64,000 bases of DNA from Paludibacteraceae bacterium (GCA_017448985.1 JAFSKL010000026.1:1-64000); one strand, 5' to 3'; shown: positions 50,143 through 59,943, counted from the stretch's first letter. Translations and numbers: made by a program. The notes: a model not told the origin generated them from the letters alone.

Positions 50143-52009
50143 TTATAAAATTCTCATTATCAAATAGTGTCAACTGACCAGCCCCGCGGATTTCTTCTTC
50201 TACATTCACTTTCCTTCTCTTTAGAATTTCTGCGACAGTATCATTAGGAGTTTGTATACAACCCAAAATATCAGACTCTTTAAGCGTCATTTTTCTTTTC
50301 TTTCGGAAGCTATAGCCAAAATATGGAGCGAATATTGGATGCAATTGATATTGAAAATCCTTAACAGCCTTAAGTCCGGACATCTTATTGGTAGCCATTC
50401 TAACCAATGCTAGATTCATTACACCCAAATCAAGTAACCGTTTCACCTCATCTGAAATTTCACCTTCCAAATCAAATTGATCCACCTCAGGAGCATTAAT
50501 ATCTCCATCCTTGGCTAATCTTTCAAATATTGTTCCTAAAGATTGTACCAATTTCGTCAACTGCCAACCTATTTGGCACGAACCTTCCAACTCTGCCAAA
50601 TTTTTACTTCCTACTCTTTTGGCTGCAAATGTTTGTGCTTCAATAGAAACCGGATTATTTATCGTGTCGATATCCAAATGCGCCGAATAAGCCTGATATA
50701 CCAATTCCATGAGGTATCGAATATTACCATCCGCCAACTTTAAAAAAGTTTTCCAACCTGCATAATATTTTTGGTATTGTCTAAACTTACCTCTATTAAT
50801 CTTAAATAGCAAACTATAATTATAGTTACTATATCTTGTATCCCACTTTCGCGAATCAGTGAGGTAATCTTTGATAGCCATATCAATTGACATATCATGA
50901 CTTTCTGCCCAATATGCAATCATGTATTTATATAGAGGAGATAGATTTAACGGCTCAGACATGCTATTTTCTACTTCAGTAAAAGCATTATACATATCAG
51001 TATCTGTTACTTTTAACTTAAATGCCTCATCCTCTATTGATATACTATTTAAAGCATTTTGTATATTGAAATCTTGCTTTTCAGTTTCATCAACAAAAAG
51101 CTGTTTTAGTCGCAGATTACATACATTAGTCGCAAAATCTTCGAACTTAGACTCATGTTCATTAAATTCTTTTTCTATATTTGTCAGTCGATAATCAGCC
51201 GGTTCGTTCAACGATTCTAATTCGTTGTGCGTTGACTTATTGCGCCATCCCATATCTCTAACACCAATCTTTATTGTGTACGAATCAGGAACATGCTTGA
51301 TGAGAGTATTCACACACTCTTGTTGTTCGTCTGTAAAATTCTCATATTCATCTATTAAGAGATAATACGTTTTGCCTTTAAATTGCGATAACTGAAGTGT
51401 TTCCTTTGTAATTATCTCAATAGGCACCCCTGCCATTGATAAATGCGGGATAGTTTCCTTGTTTACATTATTTACTTTGATTTGAAATTGATATATTGCA
51501 TTCTCTACGATGTGTAACAATTGATGATAATCCGTAACATCATTTTCCAAAACCAAAGATGTAGCAATTTTCCTACATGCTTCTACAGACAAGGTTTCAT
51601 CGTCACTTTGTATATTATGATGCCATTTCAAAAAATTCAAGATTTCCCAACATATAACGAGGTTAAAATAATGTTCGAACATTCCTTGCCATGTCTTTTT
51701 ATCAATTCCATTCCCATCAAATGCACGCACATGATTCGTATTTGCCCTATAATAAATACCAATAAACGTGTTTTCGTCAAATGCACTAATATCGCTGTGC
51801 ATAATTTCATATTGACCTACATATGACAATCCCCTCAACACCGTTGTCTTTCCGGTACCGCGTCCACCTTGAAGCACCCATGGATAATTCCCTTTTAACA
51901 TAGGGAAGTAGGATGGTTCAGTAAAGAATTTGAATATATCTTTCTTGAGCCATTCAGCCTTATAACTACCAAATACTTCTTCAAGTTTTCCTTTGATATT
52001 ATCTTCCAT
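50126..52009 (-). CDS. ORC/Cdc6-like AAA ATPase
   Basis: 627 residues. Walker A LQGGRGTGKTT (about 47-56), Walker B YYLLIDEYENF (about 213-223), and a sensor-like KIGVRDMGWRN. N-terminal FGSYKAEWLKKDIFKFFTEP and the long helical C-terminus fit the 'ORC-CDC6 family AAA ATPase' of prokaryotic conflict systems, which is usually encoded next to a PRTase-like protein, as here. The preceding PRTase gene ends 12 bases upstream. AT-rich codon use contrasts with the capsule genes on either side. Confidence 0.78.
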   Translation of the reverse strand: MEDNIKGKLEEVFGSYKAEWLKKDIFKFFTEPSYFPMLKGNYPWVLQGGRGTGKTTVLRGLSYVGQYEIMHSDISAFDENTFIGIYYRANTNHVRAFDGNGIDKKTWQGMFEHYFNLVICWEILNFLKWHHNIQSDDETLSVEACRKIATSLVLENDVTDYHQLLHIVENAIYQFQIKVNNVNKETIPHLSMAGVPIEIITKETLQLSQFKGKTYYLLIDEYENFTDEQQECVNTLIKHVPDSYTIKIGVRDMGWRNKSTHNELESLNEPADYRLTNIEKEFNEHESKFEDFATNVCNLRLKQLFVDETEKQDFNIQNALNSISIEDEAFKLKVTDTDMYNAFTEVENSMSEPLNLSPLYKYMIAYWAESHDMSIDMAIKDYLTDSRKWDTRYSNYNYSLLFKINRGKFRQYQKYYAGWKTFLKLADGNIRYLMELVYQAYSAHLDIDTINNPVSIEAQTFAAKRVGSKNLAELEGSCQIGWQLTKLVQSLGTIFERLAKDGDINAPEVDQFDLEGEISDEVKRLLDLGVMNLALVRMATNKMSGLKAVKDFQYQLHPIFAPYFGYSFRKKRKMTLKESDILGCIQTPNDTVAEILKRRKVNVEEEIRGAGQLTLFDNENFIIEDEN

Positions 52010-52021
52010 ATTATACAGTTT

Positions 52022-52915
52022 TTAATGTCTCTTAAATAATGGCTTCCAATCTAAAGTTTCTTTGGTAAAAATCGGAGGACATGCATCCGGCATACCATGC
52101 TGAAATGCTATAGCAAGCCCTTGATTTTTATAGCCTTTCATGTCTGTTGTCAGCATACCATTTGTTTCCGGTATTCCTAATTCTTTGCTCTTTCTTACAA
52201 GCAATTCTACACCTTGAGCATAAGATTCCTGATTCCCCTTCCAACATGGACATTGTGGATGAAATAGCGAGTACTCCGCTGGCAATTTATGAATATATTC
52301 GACATGCAATCCTTCACATGTATTCAACACATTATTGTATCCTAATTCATTCACTATTAAAGGTGCATAAACCACTTTGTGAAAGTGGGACTTACAGATT
52401 TCTTTAAGTGATAATCCTATTGGATATTTACACCATGCTTCTTCTACCTGATGTCCTGAACCGATGAAATCATCAACTAGTATAAAGAATTCGTAATTCG
52501 TCTCTTTCATTTTCCTTTCCATATCAGCATAAGTCAGTAATCGCTCATTAGGAATTCCAAATAATGTTTGAATTTTCCTCAAAAACTCCAAGCCACTACA
52601 TATTTCGCCTCTATCTTCTCCAGGTATATAACTATACCAACAGTTAGTAATAAAATCATTATCAGACCACGCATCTTTAAATGTCCTAAAATACAATCCA
52701 CACTTCCCCAAAACTGCAGCTAACATATGACTTATCATCGGTTCAGATAGATATATATAGAAATCCACTATCTGTTTTGCAATTTCTTTTTCCTCATCTT
52801 CATGAAAATTATTTAGCCATTGTTTAGCATCATCAGCAACTGCTAATGGCCAAAATTGCGTATCACGAAAATAATTGCACTTTTCCATTATTTCTTCGTA
52901 TATATCCTTTTTCAT
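52022..52915 (-). CDS. Phosphoribosyltransferase-like protein (PRTase-CE type)
   Basis: 297 residues. The PRPP-binding loop is evident as FFILVDDFIGSGHQ (about 143-156): hydrophobic strand, Asp-Asp, Gly-Ser-Gly. The rest, including LYFRTFKDAWSDNDFI and a Cys pair in HPQCPCWKGN, matches the PRTase-like proteins of conflict systems rather than purine or pyrimidine salvage enzymes. First gene of the cassette, 15 bases after the DUF354 stop, so it may be read from the capsule operon's transcript. No separate promoter of the usual form is seen. Confidence 0.72.
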   Translation of the reverse strand: MKKDIYEEIMEKCNYFRDTQFWPLAVADDAKQWLNNFHEDEEKEIAKQIVDFYIYLSEPMISHMLAAVLGKCGLYFRTFKDAWSDNDFITNCWYSYIPGEDRGEICSGLEFLRKIQTLFGIPNERLLTYADMERKMKETNYEFFILVDDFIGSGHQVEEAWCKYPIGLSLKEICKSHFHKVVYAPLIVNELGYNNVLNTCEGLHVEYIHKLPAEYSLFHPQCPCWKGNQESYAQGVELLVRKSKELGIPETNGMLTTDMKGYKNQGLAIAFQHGMPDACPPIFTKETLDWKPLFKRH

Positions 52916-52930
52916 ATGCTATTACAAAAA

Positions 52931-53950
52931 TCACTTACACTCCTCCAATATCCCATCAAATATCCCCAGCACTTCCTCCAGCACTTTCTTACTCCGGGTC
53001 GTGTCGCCCAAACTCCGCTTGTCCGACGAAGCATGCGCCAACACATATTCGCGAATCTCTGCAGCCGAACGAGACTTAAACTCCTTCCCCAGCTCCTGCA
53101 GGACCACATCAACCGTCAGGAACTCCTTCCGCGGAAAGAACGACACAGCCGGTACGCCCAGCAGCGCTGCCTCACGAGCAAACGTCCCAGCTCCCGTCAG
53201 CATCGCCTTCGTGTAATAGCACACATCCAACCCGTTCAGCGGTCCGGCCGGATACCACACGTTCGCATACCCCGCAGCCATCGCCTTCTCCTCCTCGTAG
53301 CGAGGCAAAAACAGCACATTCATGTCCTTGAACGCCTCAAACAGTTCCGGCACGATCGTCACCGCATCTTTCGGCACATATGCAGCCTTCAGGTTCTCCG
53401 GACGGATGGTGATAAACTCTCGCCATGGCAGTTGGTCGAGGAAATGCTCATCTACCTTATAGTCCGCAATGTATATATCTTCCTTAAATCCGTTGAAGGT
53501 TTTGATCTGTTCATCGCGCAGATGGAATCGCTTCTTCGCGCCTTCATATTTCAAGTACGAAGGAAAGATAAAGTACGAACTAAACAAGTACGTGATGAAC
53601 TTATGGGTCGTGAAGTCATTGTCGCTGAACGTGATGCTCTTCTTGCCCCGCAGCCAAGCCACCGGAGCCGTGTAACTGCCTCCTAACGAGAACGCCACAT
53701 CGAATTTCGGCACATGCACCAGCAGTTGCCAGTATCGTCCCAGCAAGCCGAATGTCTTCCGCACCCGACTTTTCCCGTGGTGCGAACCCAGCACGATCGG
53801 CTCTATCCCGTTCTTCCTCAGCAGCGGTATGGTCTCCGAGAAATCCCGTGCCGTGATGATCAACTCATGTCCCTTCGACTTAAGGTGCCTGTATATCGGC
53901 ATCAGCACATTCACATGCGGCGTATTCGTAACATCTATCCATATTTTCAT
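52931..53950 (-). CDS. DUF354 protein, GT-B-like glycosyltransferase
   Basis: 339 residues. Opening IWIDVTNTPHVNVLMPIYRHL and ARDFSETIPLLRKNG are diagnostic of DUF354. The C-terminal half has AMLTGAGTFAREAALLGVP, the sugar-nucleotide site of GT-B enzymes. The family occurs in archaeal and bacterial surface-polysaccharide loci and is related to UDP-GlcNAc 2-epimerases and MurG. Substrate unknown. It precedes the conflict cassette by 15 bases, and the four-helix protein gene ends 19 bases upstream of it. Confidence 0.85.
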   Translation of the reverse strand: MKIWIDVTNTPHVNVLMPIYRHLKSKGHELIITARDFSETIPLLRKNGIEPIVLGSHHGKSRVRKTFGLLGRYWQLLVHVPKFDVAFSLGGSYTAPVAWLRGKKSITFSDNDFTTHKFITYLFSSYFIFPSYLKYEGAKKRFHLRDEQIKTFNGFKEDIYIADYKVDEHFLDQLPWREFITIRPENLKAAYVPKDAVTIVPELFEAFKDMNVLFLPRYEEEKAMAAGYANVWYPAGPLNGLDVCYYTKAMLTGAGTFAREAALLGVPAVSFFPRKEFLTVDVVLQELGKEFKSRSAAEIREYVLAHASSDKRSLGDTTRSKKVLEEVLGIFDGILEECK

Positions 53951-53969
53951 ACTGAAAATCGTTTAGTGT

Positions 53970-54344
53970 TTAGGGGTTAGGGGTGTTTACGCGTTTAGAA
54001 CGCATTCCCGCTAAAATCGCTCCCACTTTGTTTATTTGTTCTGATATTTCTTTTGCTTCCGCACTCGTCACATAGCCTAAATCGCATGCGATGTCTATTT
54101 GGCAATCCACCTCTCTCAATGAACCATAAGCTATCTCTAAGAAGTGTACTTGTTCCTTGACAGAATATCTGCCTAAGCCTTCTGCGATATTTGACGGAAT
54201 GGATATAACTGCTCTACGCAGTTGGTCGCACAACGCGTATTGTTCCTCTTTCGGGAACTTACACAGTAGTTCGTATACTTTCTTAACGAGTATCTTAGAC
54301 TCGATGTATACGTCTAATTGCTTATAATCGTATTTCGTTGCCAT
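53970..54344 (-). CDS. Four-helix bundle protein (S23-type)
   Basis: 124 residues. QLDVYIESKILVKKVYELL, FPKEEQYALCDQLRRAVISIPSN-type and EGLGRYSVKEQVHFLEIAYGSLREVD are the signature of 'four helix bundle protein' (TIGR02436), first noticed in intervening sequences of 23S rRNA genes and now seen mainly next to polysaccharide genes and group II introns. Function unknown. The last residues (VNTPNP) and the stop fall in a repeat-like run (TTTAGGGGTTAGGGG). Confidence 0.85.
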   Translation of the reverse strand: MATKYDYKQLDVYIESKILVKKVYELLCKFPKEEQYALCDQLRRAVISIPSNIAEGLGRYSVKEQVHFLEIAYGSLREVDCQIDIACDLGYVTSAEAKEISEQINKVGAILAGMRSKRVNTPNP

Positions 54345-54363
54345 AATTTTTATTCTAAAAATC

Positions 54364-54527
54364 GTTTAGTGTTGAGGGGTTAGGGTTTAGGGGGTTATCC
54401 GTTCCACTAATCACTAATCACTAATCACTAATCACTAATCACTAACCACTAATCCCCTAATCCGAATTATCTAACCACTAATCCACTAATCCGAATTATC
54501 TAACCACTAATCCCCTAATCCGAATTT
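54364..54527. repeat. Longest heptamer array (CACTAAT) with higher-order repeat
   Basis: Degenerate TTAGGGG words, then six clean CACTAAT copies (54404-54448), then a longer unit of about 36 bp containing CCGAATTATCTAACCACTAA repeated twice. The stop of the acetyltransferase gene lies at its end. Confidence 0.9.
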
Positions 54528-54992
54528 CTTAATTACTTTTGCCGGCACTCCTGCCGCAACACAATAATCCGGCACATCTCTCGTCACAACCGCTCCTGCA
54601 CCAATCACGGCTCCTTCTCCAATCGTCACACCCGGCATGATAATTGCTCCAATCCCCACATGCGCTCCATCTTTGATCACAATCGGTGCATACTTGAGCT
54701 CACAATCCATCACCGGCTTCCCTACCTCGTATTCGGATAGGTCCCGCTGATGACACAGCAGCATCACGCCTCTCGTCACCCATACGTTCTTACCTATCGT
54801 TATCAACTCCGGAGCCGACTGATCAATATCCACCGTCGCCCCAATCTTACTTCCCTTGCCTATCTTCACTCCAGCCATACGGTACCACATATTCCGTACC
54901 TGTGCCGGAAACAGATGCCGTGCAATCCCCAGGCATATCCTATTCCATACGCCCCTGCCCACATTTCCAACCGTTCGATGATTATTAGCCAT
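54507..54992 (-). CDS. Hexapeptide-repeat acyltransferase (WcaF/VatB-like)
   Basis: 161 residues from [14 protein letters not shown]. Left-handed beta-helix hexapeptides are plain: [51 protein letters not shown], and the C-terminal [14 protein letters not shown]. An acetyl-CoA-dependent O-acetyltransferase acting on a capsule sugar is the likely role. It starts one base before the stop of asnB. The last two codons and stop derive from the heptamer array. Confidence 0.87.
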   Translation of the reverse strand: MANNHRTVGNVGRGVWNRICLGIARHLFPAQVRNMWYRMAGVKIGKGSKIGATVDIDQSAPELITIGKNVWVTRGVMLLCHQRDLSEYEVGKPVMDCELKYAPIVIKDGAHVGIGAIIMPGVTIGEGAVIGAGAVVTRDVPDYCVAAGVPAKVIKKFGLGD

Positions 54993-54993
54993 T

Positions 54994-56883
54994 TTAGTCG
55001 ATATATTTTCTAAACCATAACTCAAGATTGATCCATTTCCATATATCCTTGGAAATGTTAATCTCCCCTGCCAAATGCCGTTGATACAATTTCATTGCCT
55101 CTTCCGGCTTGAAATAGCCACGCTTAGCGAACGACTCGGACTGCAGAATCTCTCGCACTAACTCTTGGAACTGTTCGGTGCGGAACCATTCGTCTTGCGG
55201 AACGGAGAAGCCTTTCTTATCTACCCGCAACCGCACTTTCTCCGGCATGATACCCTTCATCACCTCGCGCAGGATGAACTTCGTGTACCCGCCTTTTATC
55301 TTCAACTCATCCTTCAGAGCAATGCTGTATTCCACCAGATCCTTATCCAGGAACGGACTGCGTCCTTCTACGCCAAACGCCATCGTATCCCGATCGCCCC
55401 ATTTGGTCAAGTGCTCCAACTTATATTCGAAGTGCGCAATCAGCATCTCCTCCATTGTGTTCGCGCCATAAAGCTTGTCCGCAATCACACTATCTTTGTG
55501 CTTCGCCACAAACTCCGGATCGATATATCCGCGTTGCGCCACACGCACTTTCGTCCGCATCTTGCTCGGCAACATAAAGAACGTCATGTACTTCACATGC
55601 CTCCACGACTTATGCAACTTCGCGTATTGCACGATCTCTTTTGCCAATCGGCACCATTTGAAATGCGTGAACAGACTCTTGTAGTACAATCCCGGTATGT
55701 ACTCATATCCGGCAATCGCCTCATCCGAGCCTTGTCCATCCAGTATCACTTTCACATATTTCGATGCTTCCGTAAGGATACAATATAATGCGTATGGCGA
55801 TGTCGTTGGCGTCGGTTCTCCTTGAATGCGTACATAATCATCTAAATGCGCAAATAACGTCTCCGCATCCGGATGGATGTAGTGCATGTTCGGCACGATA
55901 CCCTTGAATTCATCTATGAACTTCGATTCATCTGCTTTGTTATCCTTGCCATATACAGCCGAGAACGAATGTACATCCGGTTCTTTCAGTTCACGAATTA
56001 TCGTAGCTGTGATAGCCGATGAATCGATACCACCACTTAAGCACACACCCCAAGGCACATCTGCCCTCAACCGCAACTCAATCGCGCGTTTGAACAACTC
56101 CATGTACTTGGCTTTAGCCTCCTCAATTCCTAAATCTGCAATCTTAAATCTTAAATCCTTGACTTTTTGAGTCAAGTCGTACCACTTCCTAATCGGCAGA
56201 TCTTCCTTCCCACTAACCACTAATCCACTAACCCCTAATCCACTAATCTTTAAGGTCATACAACATCCATGTTGAAGCTTAAAGATTCCTTCGAAGAAGG
56301 TATCTTCCGTCTGATCCGTCCGGTTAAAGACTAAATAGTCGAAGATAGCATTCTCATTAGCCTTCGGCTTCCCCGGTAATGCCTTCAGTATAGCCGGAAT
56401 CTCAGAAGCAAAGATCAGCTGCCCCTCTCCCACATGGTAGTACAGCGGTTTGACACCAAACCGATCCCGTGCAATAAACAGCGTCTGCTCTTGCTTGTCA
56501 TAGATAGCCATCGCAAACATCCCGTTCAGCCTATCCAGCACTTTCTCTCCCCATGCGATATAGCCGTTCAGCACCACCTCCGTATCCGTCTTGGTTTTAA
56601 ACGTGTACCCCATCGATTCCAACTCTTCCCGCAACTCGATGTAGTTATACGACTCACCGTTCTGAATGATGGTGTATCGTCTTGTCGGATCCGTCATCGG
56701 TTGCTTCCCTGCACTACTCAGATCCAGTATGCTCAATCGTACGTGACCCAATCCGACATGAGCATCGATGAACATGCCATCATCATCCGGCCCACGATGC
56801 TTGATGACTTGCATCATCGTCTGTAACTCGTCTTTTTTTATCGGTTTATCCTCAAACCGTACTATACCAACTATTCCGCACAT
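54994..56883 (-). CDS. asnB: Asparagine synthase-like glutamine amidotransferase
   Basis: 629 residues. N-terminal class II glutaminase with catalytic Cys2 ([10 protein letters not shown]), HRGPDDDG and GHVRLSILD; synthetase domain with the PP-loop LSGGIDSS (about 290). In capsule loci AsnB paralogues amidate sugar carboxylates or amino acids. Between the two domains are two heptamer-encoded inserts: residues about 211-224 ([14 protein letters not shown]) and 239-254 (LRFKIADLG). These lie in the interdomain linker, which explains why the frame tolerates them. Confidence 0.88.
   Translation of the reverse strand: MCGIVGIVRFEDKPIKKDELQTMMQVIKHRGPDDDGMFIDAHVGLGHVRLSILDLSSAGKQPMTDPTRRYTIIQNGESYNYIELREELESMGYTFKTKTDTEVVLNGYIAWGEKVLDRLNGMFAMAIYDKQEQTLFIARDRFGVKPLYYHVGEGQLIFASEIPAILKALPGKPKANENAIFDYLVFNRTDQTEDTFFEGIFKLQHGCCMTLKISGLGVSGLVVSGKEDLPIRKWYDLTQKVKDLRFKIADLGIEEAKAKYMELFKRAIELRLRADVPWGVCLSGGIDSSAITATIIRELKEPDVHSFSAVYGKDNKADESKFIDEFKGIVPNMHYIHPDAETLFAHLDDYVRIQGEPTPTTSPYALYCILTEASKYVKVILDGQGSDEAIAGYEYIPGLYYKSLFTHFKWCRLAKEIVQYAKLHKSWRHVKYMTFFMLPSKMRTKVRVAQRGYIDPEFVAKHKDSVIADKLYGANTMEEMLIAHFEYKLEHLTKWGDRDTMAFGVEGRSPFLDKDLVEYSIALKDELKIKGGYTKFILREVMKGIMPEKVRLRVDKKGFSVPQDEWFRTEQFQELVREILQSESFAKRGYFKPEEAMKLYQRHLAGEINISKDIWKWINLELWFRKYID
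56120..56165 (-). repeat. Heptamer array (CTTAAAT) inside asnB
   Basis: CTCAATTCCTAAATCTGCAA-type 7-bp words then CTTAAAT copies, in frame. Confidence 0.8.
56210..56250 (-). repeat. Heptamer array (CCACTAA) inside asnB
   Basis: CCACTAA, CCACTAAT, CCACTAA, CCCCTAAT, CCACTAAT. Same word as the long array at 54404, translated as SGLVVSG-type repeats. Confidence 0.9.
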
Positions 56884-56977
56884 AGTATTCTTGTATTTAA
56901 ATTCTTCTTATATTTATTATCTGGCATGTCATCCGGTTACACCTTACCCCATAGTCAACCTATAGTCAACCAAATAG

Positions 56978-58840
56978 TCAACCTTTATTTAATTCCTCCA
57001 GCAGCGCCAATCCCTTCTCCGTCAAATAATACCGCTGCTTCTTACTCTGCAACTTATCAGGAAGCGTCATAGCAACATAGCCTTGTGCTATAGCTGGATT
57101 AGTATAATTTTCCCTCAAATATCGACGACTGGTAATACCCATAGAAGACATTATATCTTCACGTTTTTTATAATCACCACCTATCGCCATTACCAATCTT
57201 AACACGCGGTTTTCATCATGGTCACCATCATGGTCACCATCATGGTCACTATCATGGTCACTACTCCTCATTATAGTCCCATCTCCACGCTCTATCACCC
57301 ATCCGTCCGGTCTACGTTTCTCCGTCGAGAAGTTCACCCCAATCAGCACTTTCTCCCGTTCATCCAGTGCCCACGGCAGCGTATACTCTTTCTCCTTTAT
57401 CTGCCCTAATGCCACACCGGCCGTACTGTCGATCTTGCACTCTATCACGTACACAAACTTCTCCGTCCGCATCAGCATATCGATCCGTCCATCCGATGTC
57501 CTGCGTTCTATCTCCACCTGCAACCCGATTAACTTGAACAAGATATACATCACGTTCTGGAAATGCGACTCAGCTGTCATCTTCGTATCGTATTGATAGT
57601 CCGCAAAGAACGATTGCAACCGCCCCATAAACCGGTCCGCATTCCCATCACGCACATCCTCTATAAACTCCGCTATCTCGGCTTTGGCGCGATTCTTCTG
57701 AACCGAACTATAGTAAGGCAGCAAGAAACGAAAGAACCCTTCATCTACTTCCTTGTTCGGGAATGTCAGCCATGTCAACTGATTGTCTTCATCGCTGCGC
57801 ACTATCGACAGGTATCCGCTCTGATACAATAGCGGTACGATATTGTCTCCTCTCCCGTCTTTACTATCCAACGCTGCCGTGTCTATCGATTTCTCTAAGT
57901 CCGGAAGGGGATATTGATTCCGCAGGAACAGATCCACCAGCATCGTCGGTGTGCCGCTATCGAACCAATAACGCCCCATCTCCTTCTTCACCAATGCGTT
58001 CATCACGCTGAACGGATTATACAACCTCGGTGTCTTATCTACAAAATGATACCCGTCATACATCGTCCGCAGATCTTCCCGCACATCCTCATATCGCTTA
58101 CCTGCTTCTTCTGAGTAGGCTCGTATATACGGCACCAGATCCCTATCTACCTCCTCATCCGTCAAACCGCAAACCGATGCATATGCCTTATCCCGCGATA
58201 TATCGTTCAGGTTATTCAGGTCGCTAAAAATGCTCACCTTGCTGAACTTCGTAATTCCGGTTATCAGCGCAAAACCGATATACGTATCTTGCATCTTCAG
58301 CATGCTATAAAATCCCCTCAATAACTCACGATACGTATCCTGCAGATCCAGCTTGTTTATCGCATCCAGCAGCGGTTTATCATATTCGTCCACCAATATC
58401 ACTACCGGTTGTCCTGTCTTCTCGTACGCATTACGTATCAGCCATTTGAAACGCAAGGCCACATCTGTCTCTCCGTCACGAGTACCGTATAGATCTTCAT
58501 ATTCACGAAGAAAATCATTCAGCACCGTGTATAGATTCTCCTCTGTCGCGCTTGTCATCGAACTAAAGTCCAAGTGCAGAACCGGATGCTCCACCCACTC
58601 CGTCTCTACTGCACCGATATACAATCCCTCGAATAGTTCCCGTTTGCCTTGGAAATACGCTTCGATAGTGTTCAGCAGCAACGACTTCCCGAACCTTCTG
58701 GGTCTGGAAAGGAAGTAGTACGTCCCATCCTGAATCATCTTATAGATATATTCAGTCTTATCCACGTACAATCTATTCCTGCTTCTCAGCTTCACGAACG
58801 ATTGTTCTCCTATCGGCAGTTTCTGCATCTCTTCCTTCAT
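56978..58840 (-). CDS. AAA-ATPase-like / PD-(D/E)XK nuclease-like protein
   Basis: 620 residues. N-terminal LPIGEQSFVKLRSRNRLYVDKT and FLSRPRRFGKSLLLNTIE (Walker A) identify the AAA-ATPase_like family; VVILVDEYDKPLLD is Walker B. The middle (about 410-510) is the PD-(D/E)XK nuclease-like domain, GRIDMLMRTEKFVYVIECKI. A Asp-His-Asp-Gly stretch at about 525-541 is encoded by 12-bp repeats. The C-terminal 70 residues are a winged helix (RYYLTEKGLALLEELN). Such genes are numerous and mobile-like in gut Bacteroidales; activity is unknown. Confidence 0.85.
   Translation of the reverse strand: MKEEMQKLPIGEQSFVKLRSRNRLYVDKTEYIYKMIQDGTYYFLSRPRRFGKSLLLNTIEAYFQGKRELFEGLYIGAVETEWVEHPVLHLDFSSMTSATEENLYTVLNDFLREYEDLYGTRDGETDVALRFKWLIRNAYEKTGQPVVILVDEYDKPLLDAINKLDLQDTYRELLRGFYSMLKMQDTYIGFALITGITKFSKVSIFSDLNNLNDISRDKAYASVCGLTDEEVDRDLVPYIRAYSEEAGKRYEDVREDLRTMYDGYHFVDKTPRLYNPFSVMNALVKKEMGRYWFDSGTPTMLVDLFLRNQYPLPDLEKSIDTAALDSKDGRGDNIVPLLYQSGYLSIVRSDEDNQLTWLTFPNKEVDEGFFRFLLPYYSSVQKNRAKAEIAEFIEDVRDGNADRFMGRLQSFFADYQYDTKMTAESHFQNVMYILFKLIGLQVEIERRTSDGRIDMLMRTEKFVYVIECKIDSTAGVALGQIKEKEYTLPWALDEREKVLIGVNFSTEKRRPDGWVIERGDGTIMRSSDHDSDHDGDHDGDHDENRVLRLVMAIGGDYKKREDIMSSMGITSRRYLRENYTNPAIAQGYVAMTLPDKLQSKKQRYYLTEKGLALLEELNKG
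57217..57264 (-). repeat. 12-bp tandem repeat (CATGGTCACCAT) in the AAA/nuclease gene
   Basis: Four units of 12 bp, the last two changed to CATGGTCACTAT. Translated as repeated Asp-His-Asp-Gly. A multiple of three, so copy-number change would not shift the frame. The unit ATGGTCACCAT is itself palindromic. Confidence 0.92.
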
Positions 58841-58950
58841 ATCGCTATTCTATTATTCTCCTTTATTGGTAATATTGGTAATTTTTGACCGACTGAAGTA
58901 AATATATTTTTAATATTTTTGTTAATATCACGTAGTGTGTTTATCTCTGT

Positions 58951-59943
58951 TTATTTTCCCATGACATCATTGTAGATAGCGATGAGCCGTTCAGCAATCT
59001 GGTAATCAGCAATACCATCTTTGAGCAATCGCTCTCTTCCCCCCGACTTCTCATATTGCAATGCCTTACCTAACAACTCAGCAAACTCCTCTACCTCATA
59101 CGTGTTCGCCACGTAGCATCCCTCGCATCCCTCAATTCGTTCACGACAATCGCCCATATCGGTGGTCACTACCGGACGATTACATGCCATTGCCTCTTTG
59201 AGTGCATTCGCACTACCTTCATAGAAACTCGGCAATACCACTGCATCCGAAGCATTATACCATATCGGTGTTTCATCATTGGGTGTATTCTTAAACGCAT
59301 GTAACTCAATCTTTCCACTAACCACTACTCCACTAAACCCCTCACCATTGAGCAGTTTTACTGCTTCAAACGCAAGCGGCCAATTTTTGCGTGTATCCTC
59401 CACCCTTGCCGGAAACAGCACATGCTTTTTCCAACTAACCACGAACCCCTCACCACTAACCGTATTCCACCCGAGTTTTCTCTGACATTCTTCTTTATCT
59501 ATCGGGTGGAATCGTTCCATATTCACCCCATTGGGTATCACATTGGCATACGGCATCCCTACGCGATTTTTCATCTCCTGCGATTTGACGATCACTGCCT
59601 TCCACGGCTTGCATTTCGCTACCATTCGCGCCAACACCGGATACCACCAATGATCGAGTATATCATTTCCCATCAGCGACACCACCATCGGCACTTTCAT
59701 TCCCCGCATCGCTATGCCTGTCATGTACGCGCACCAAGAGTAATGCGCATGCACCACATCGTACCCGCCTTTCAGAACCTTCTCTCGCAGTGGCTTGATG
59801 CTCTTCACATAACTCTTCCATCCTCGTCCGCCCACCACAAAGTACTCCAACTCCACCCCTGCTTTCCGCAGCGACTCCCCTTGGTTCCTTATAATTGGAT
59901 TTACTCCACCTTGCTTACCCGATGATACAAACAATACCTTCAT
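58951..59943 (-). CDS. Family 4 glycosyltransferase
   Basis: 330 residues from MKVLFVSSGKQGGVNP; an upstream frame extension overlaps the epimerase gene. GT-B fold with DVVHAHYSWCAYMTGIA, IPNGVNMERFHPID, and the donor-site motif PSFYEGSANALKEAMACNRPVV. It probably adds a sugar during capsule repeat assembly. Two repeat inserts are in frame: residues about 160-171 (NTVSGEGFVVSW) and 198-210 (GEGFSGVVVSGK), both CCACTAAC-type words. The start is 4 bases after the epimerase stop. Confidence 0.87.
   Translation of the reverse strand: MKVLFVSSGKQGGVNPIIRNQGESLRKAGVELEYFVVGGRGWKSYVKSIKPLREKVLKGGYDVVHAHYSWCAYMTGIAMRGMKVPMVVSLMGNDILDHWWYPVLARMVAKCKPWKAVIVKSQEMKNRVGMPYANVIPNGVNMERFHPIDKEECQRKLGWNTVSGEGFVVSWKKHVLFPARVEDTRKNWPLAFEAVKLLNGEGFSGVVVSGKIELHAFKNTPNDETPIWYNASDAVVLPSFYEGSANALKEAMACNRPVVTTDMGDCRERIEGCEGCYVANTYEVEEFAELLGKALQYEKSGGRERLLKDGIADYQIAERLIAIYNDVMGK
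59313..59350 (-). repeat. Heptamer array (CCACTAA) inside the GT4 gene, second
   Basis: TTTCCACTAACCACTACTCC-type words, in frame (FSGVVVSGK). Confidence 0.85.
59430..59463 (-). repeat. Heptamer array (CCACTAA) inside the GT4 gene, first
   Basis: CAACTAACCACGAACCCCTC-type words ending CACCACTAACC, in frame (VSGEGFVVSW). Confidence 0.8.

Noticed and set aside
54404..54448. CRISPR or iteron origin at the CACTAAT array
   Set aside because: Seven-base unit without spacers, and similar arrays occur all over the window; no replication gene is adjacent.
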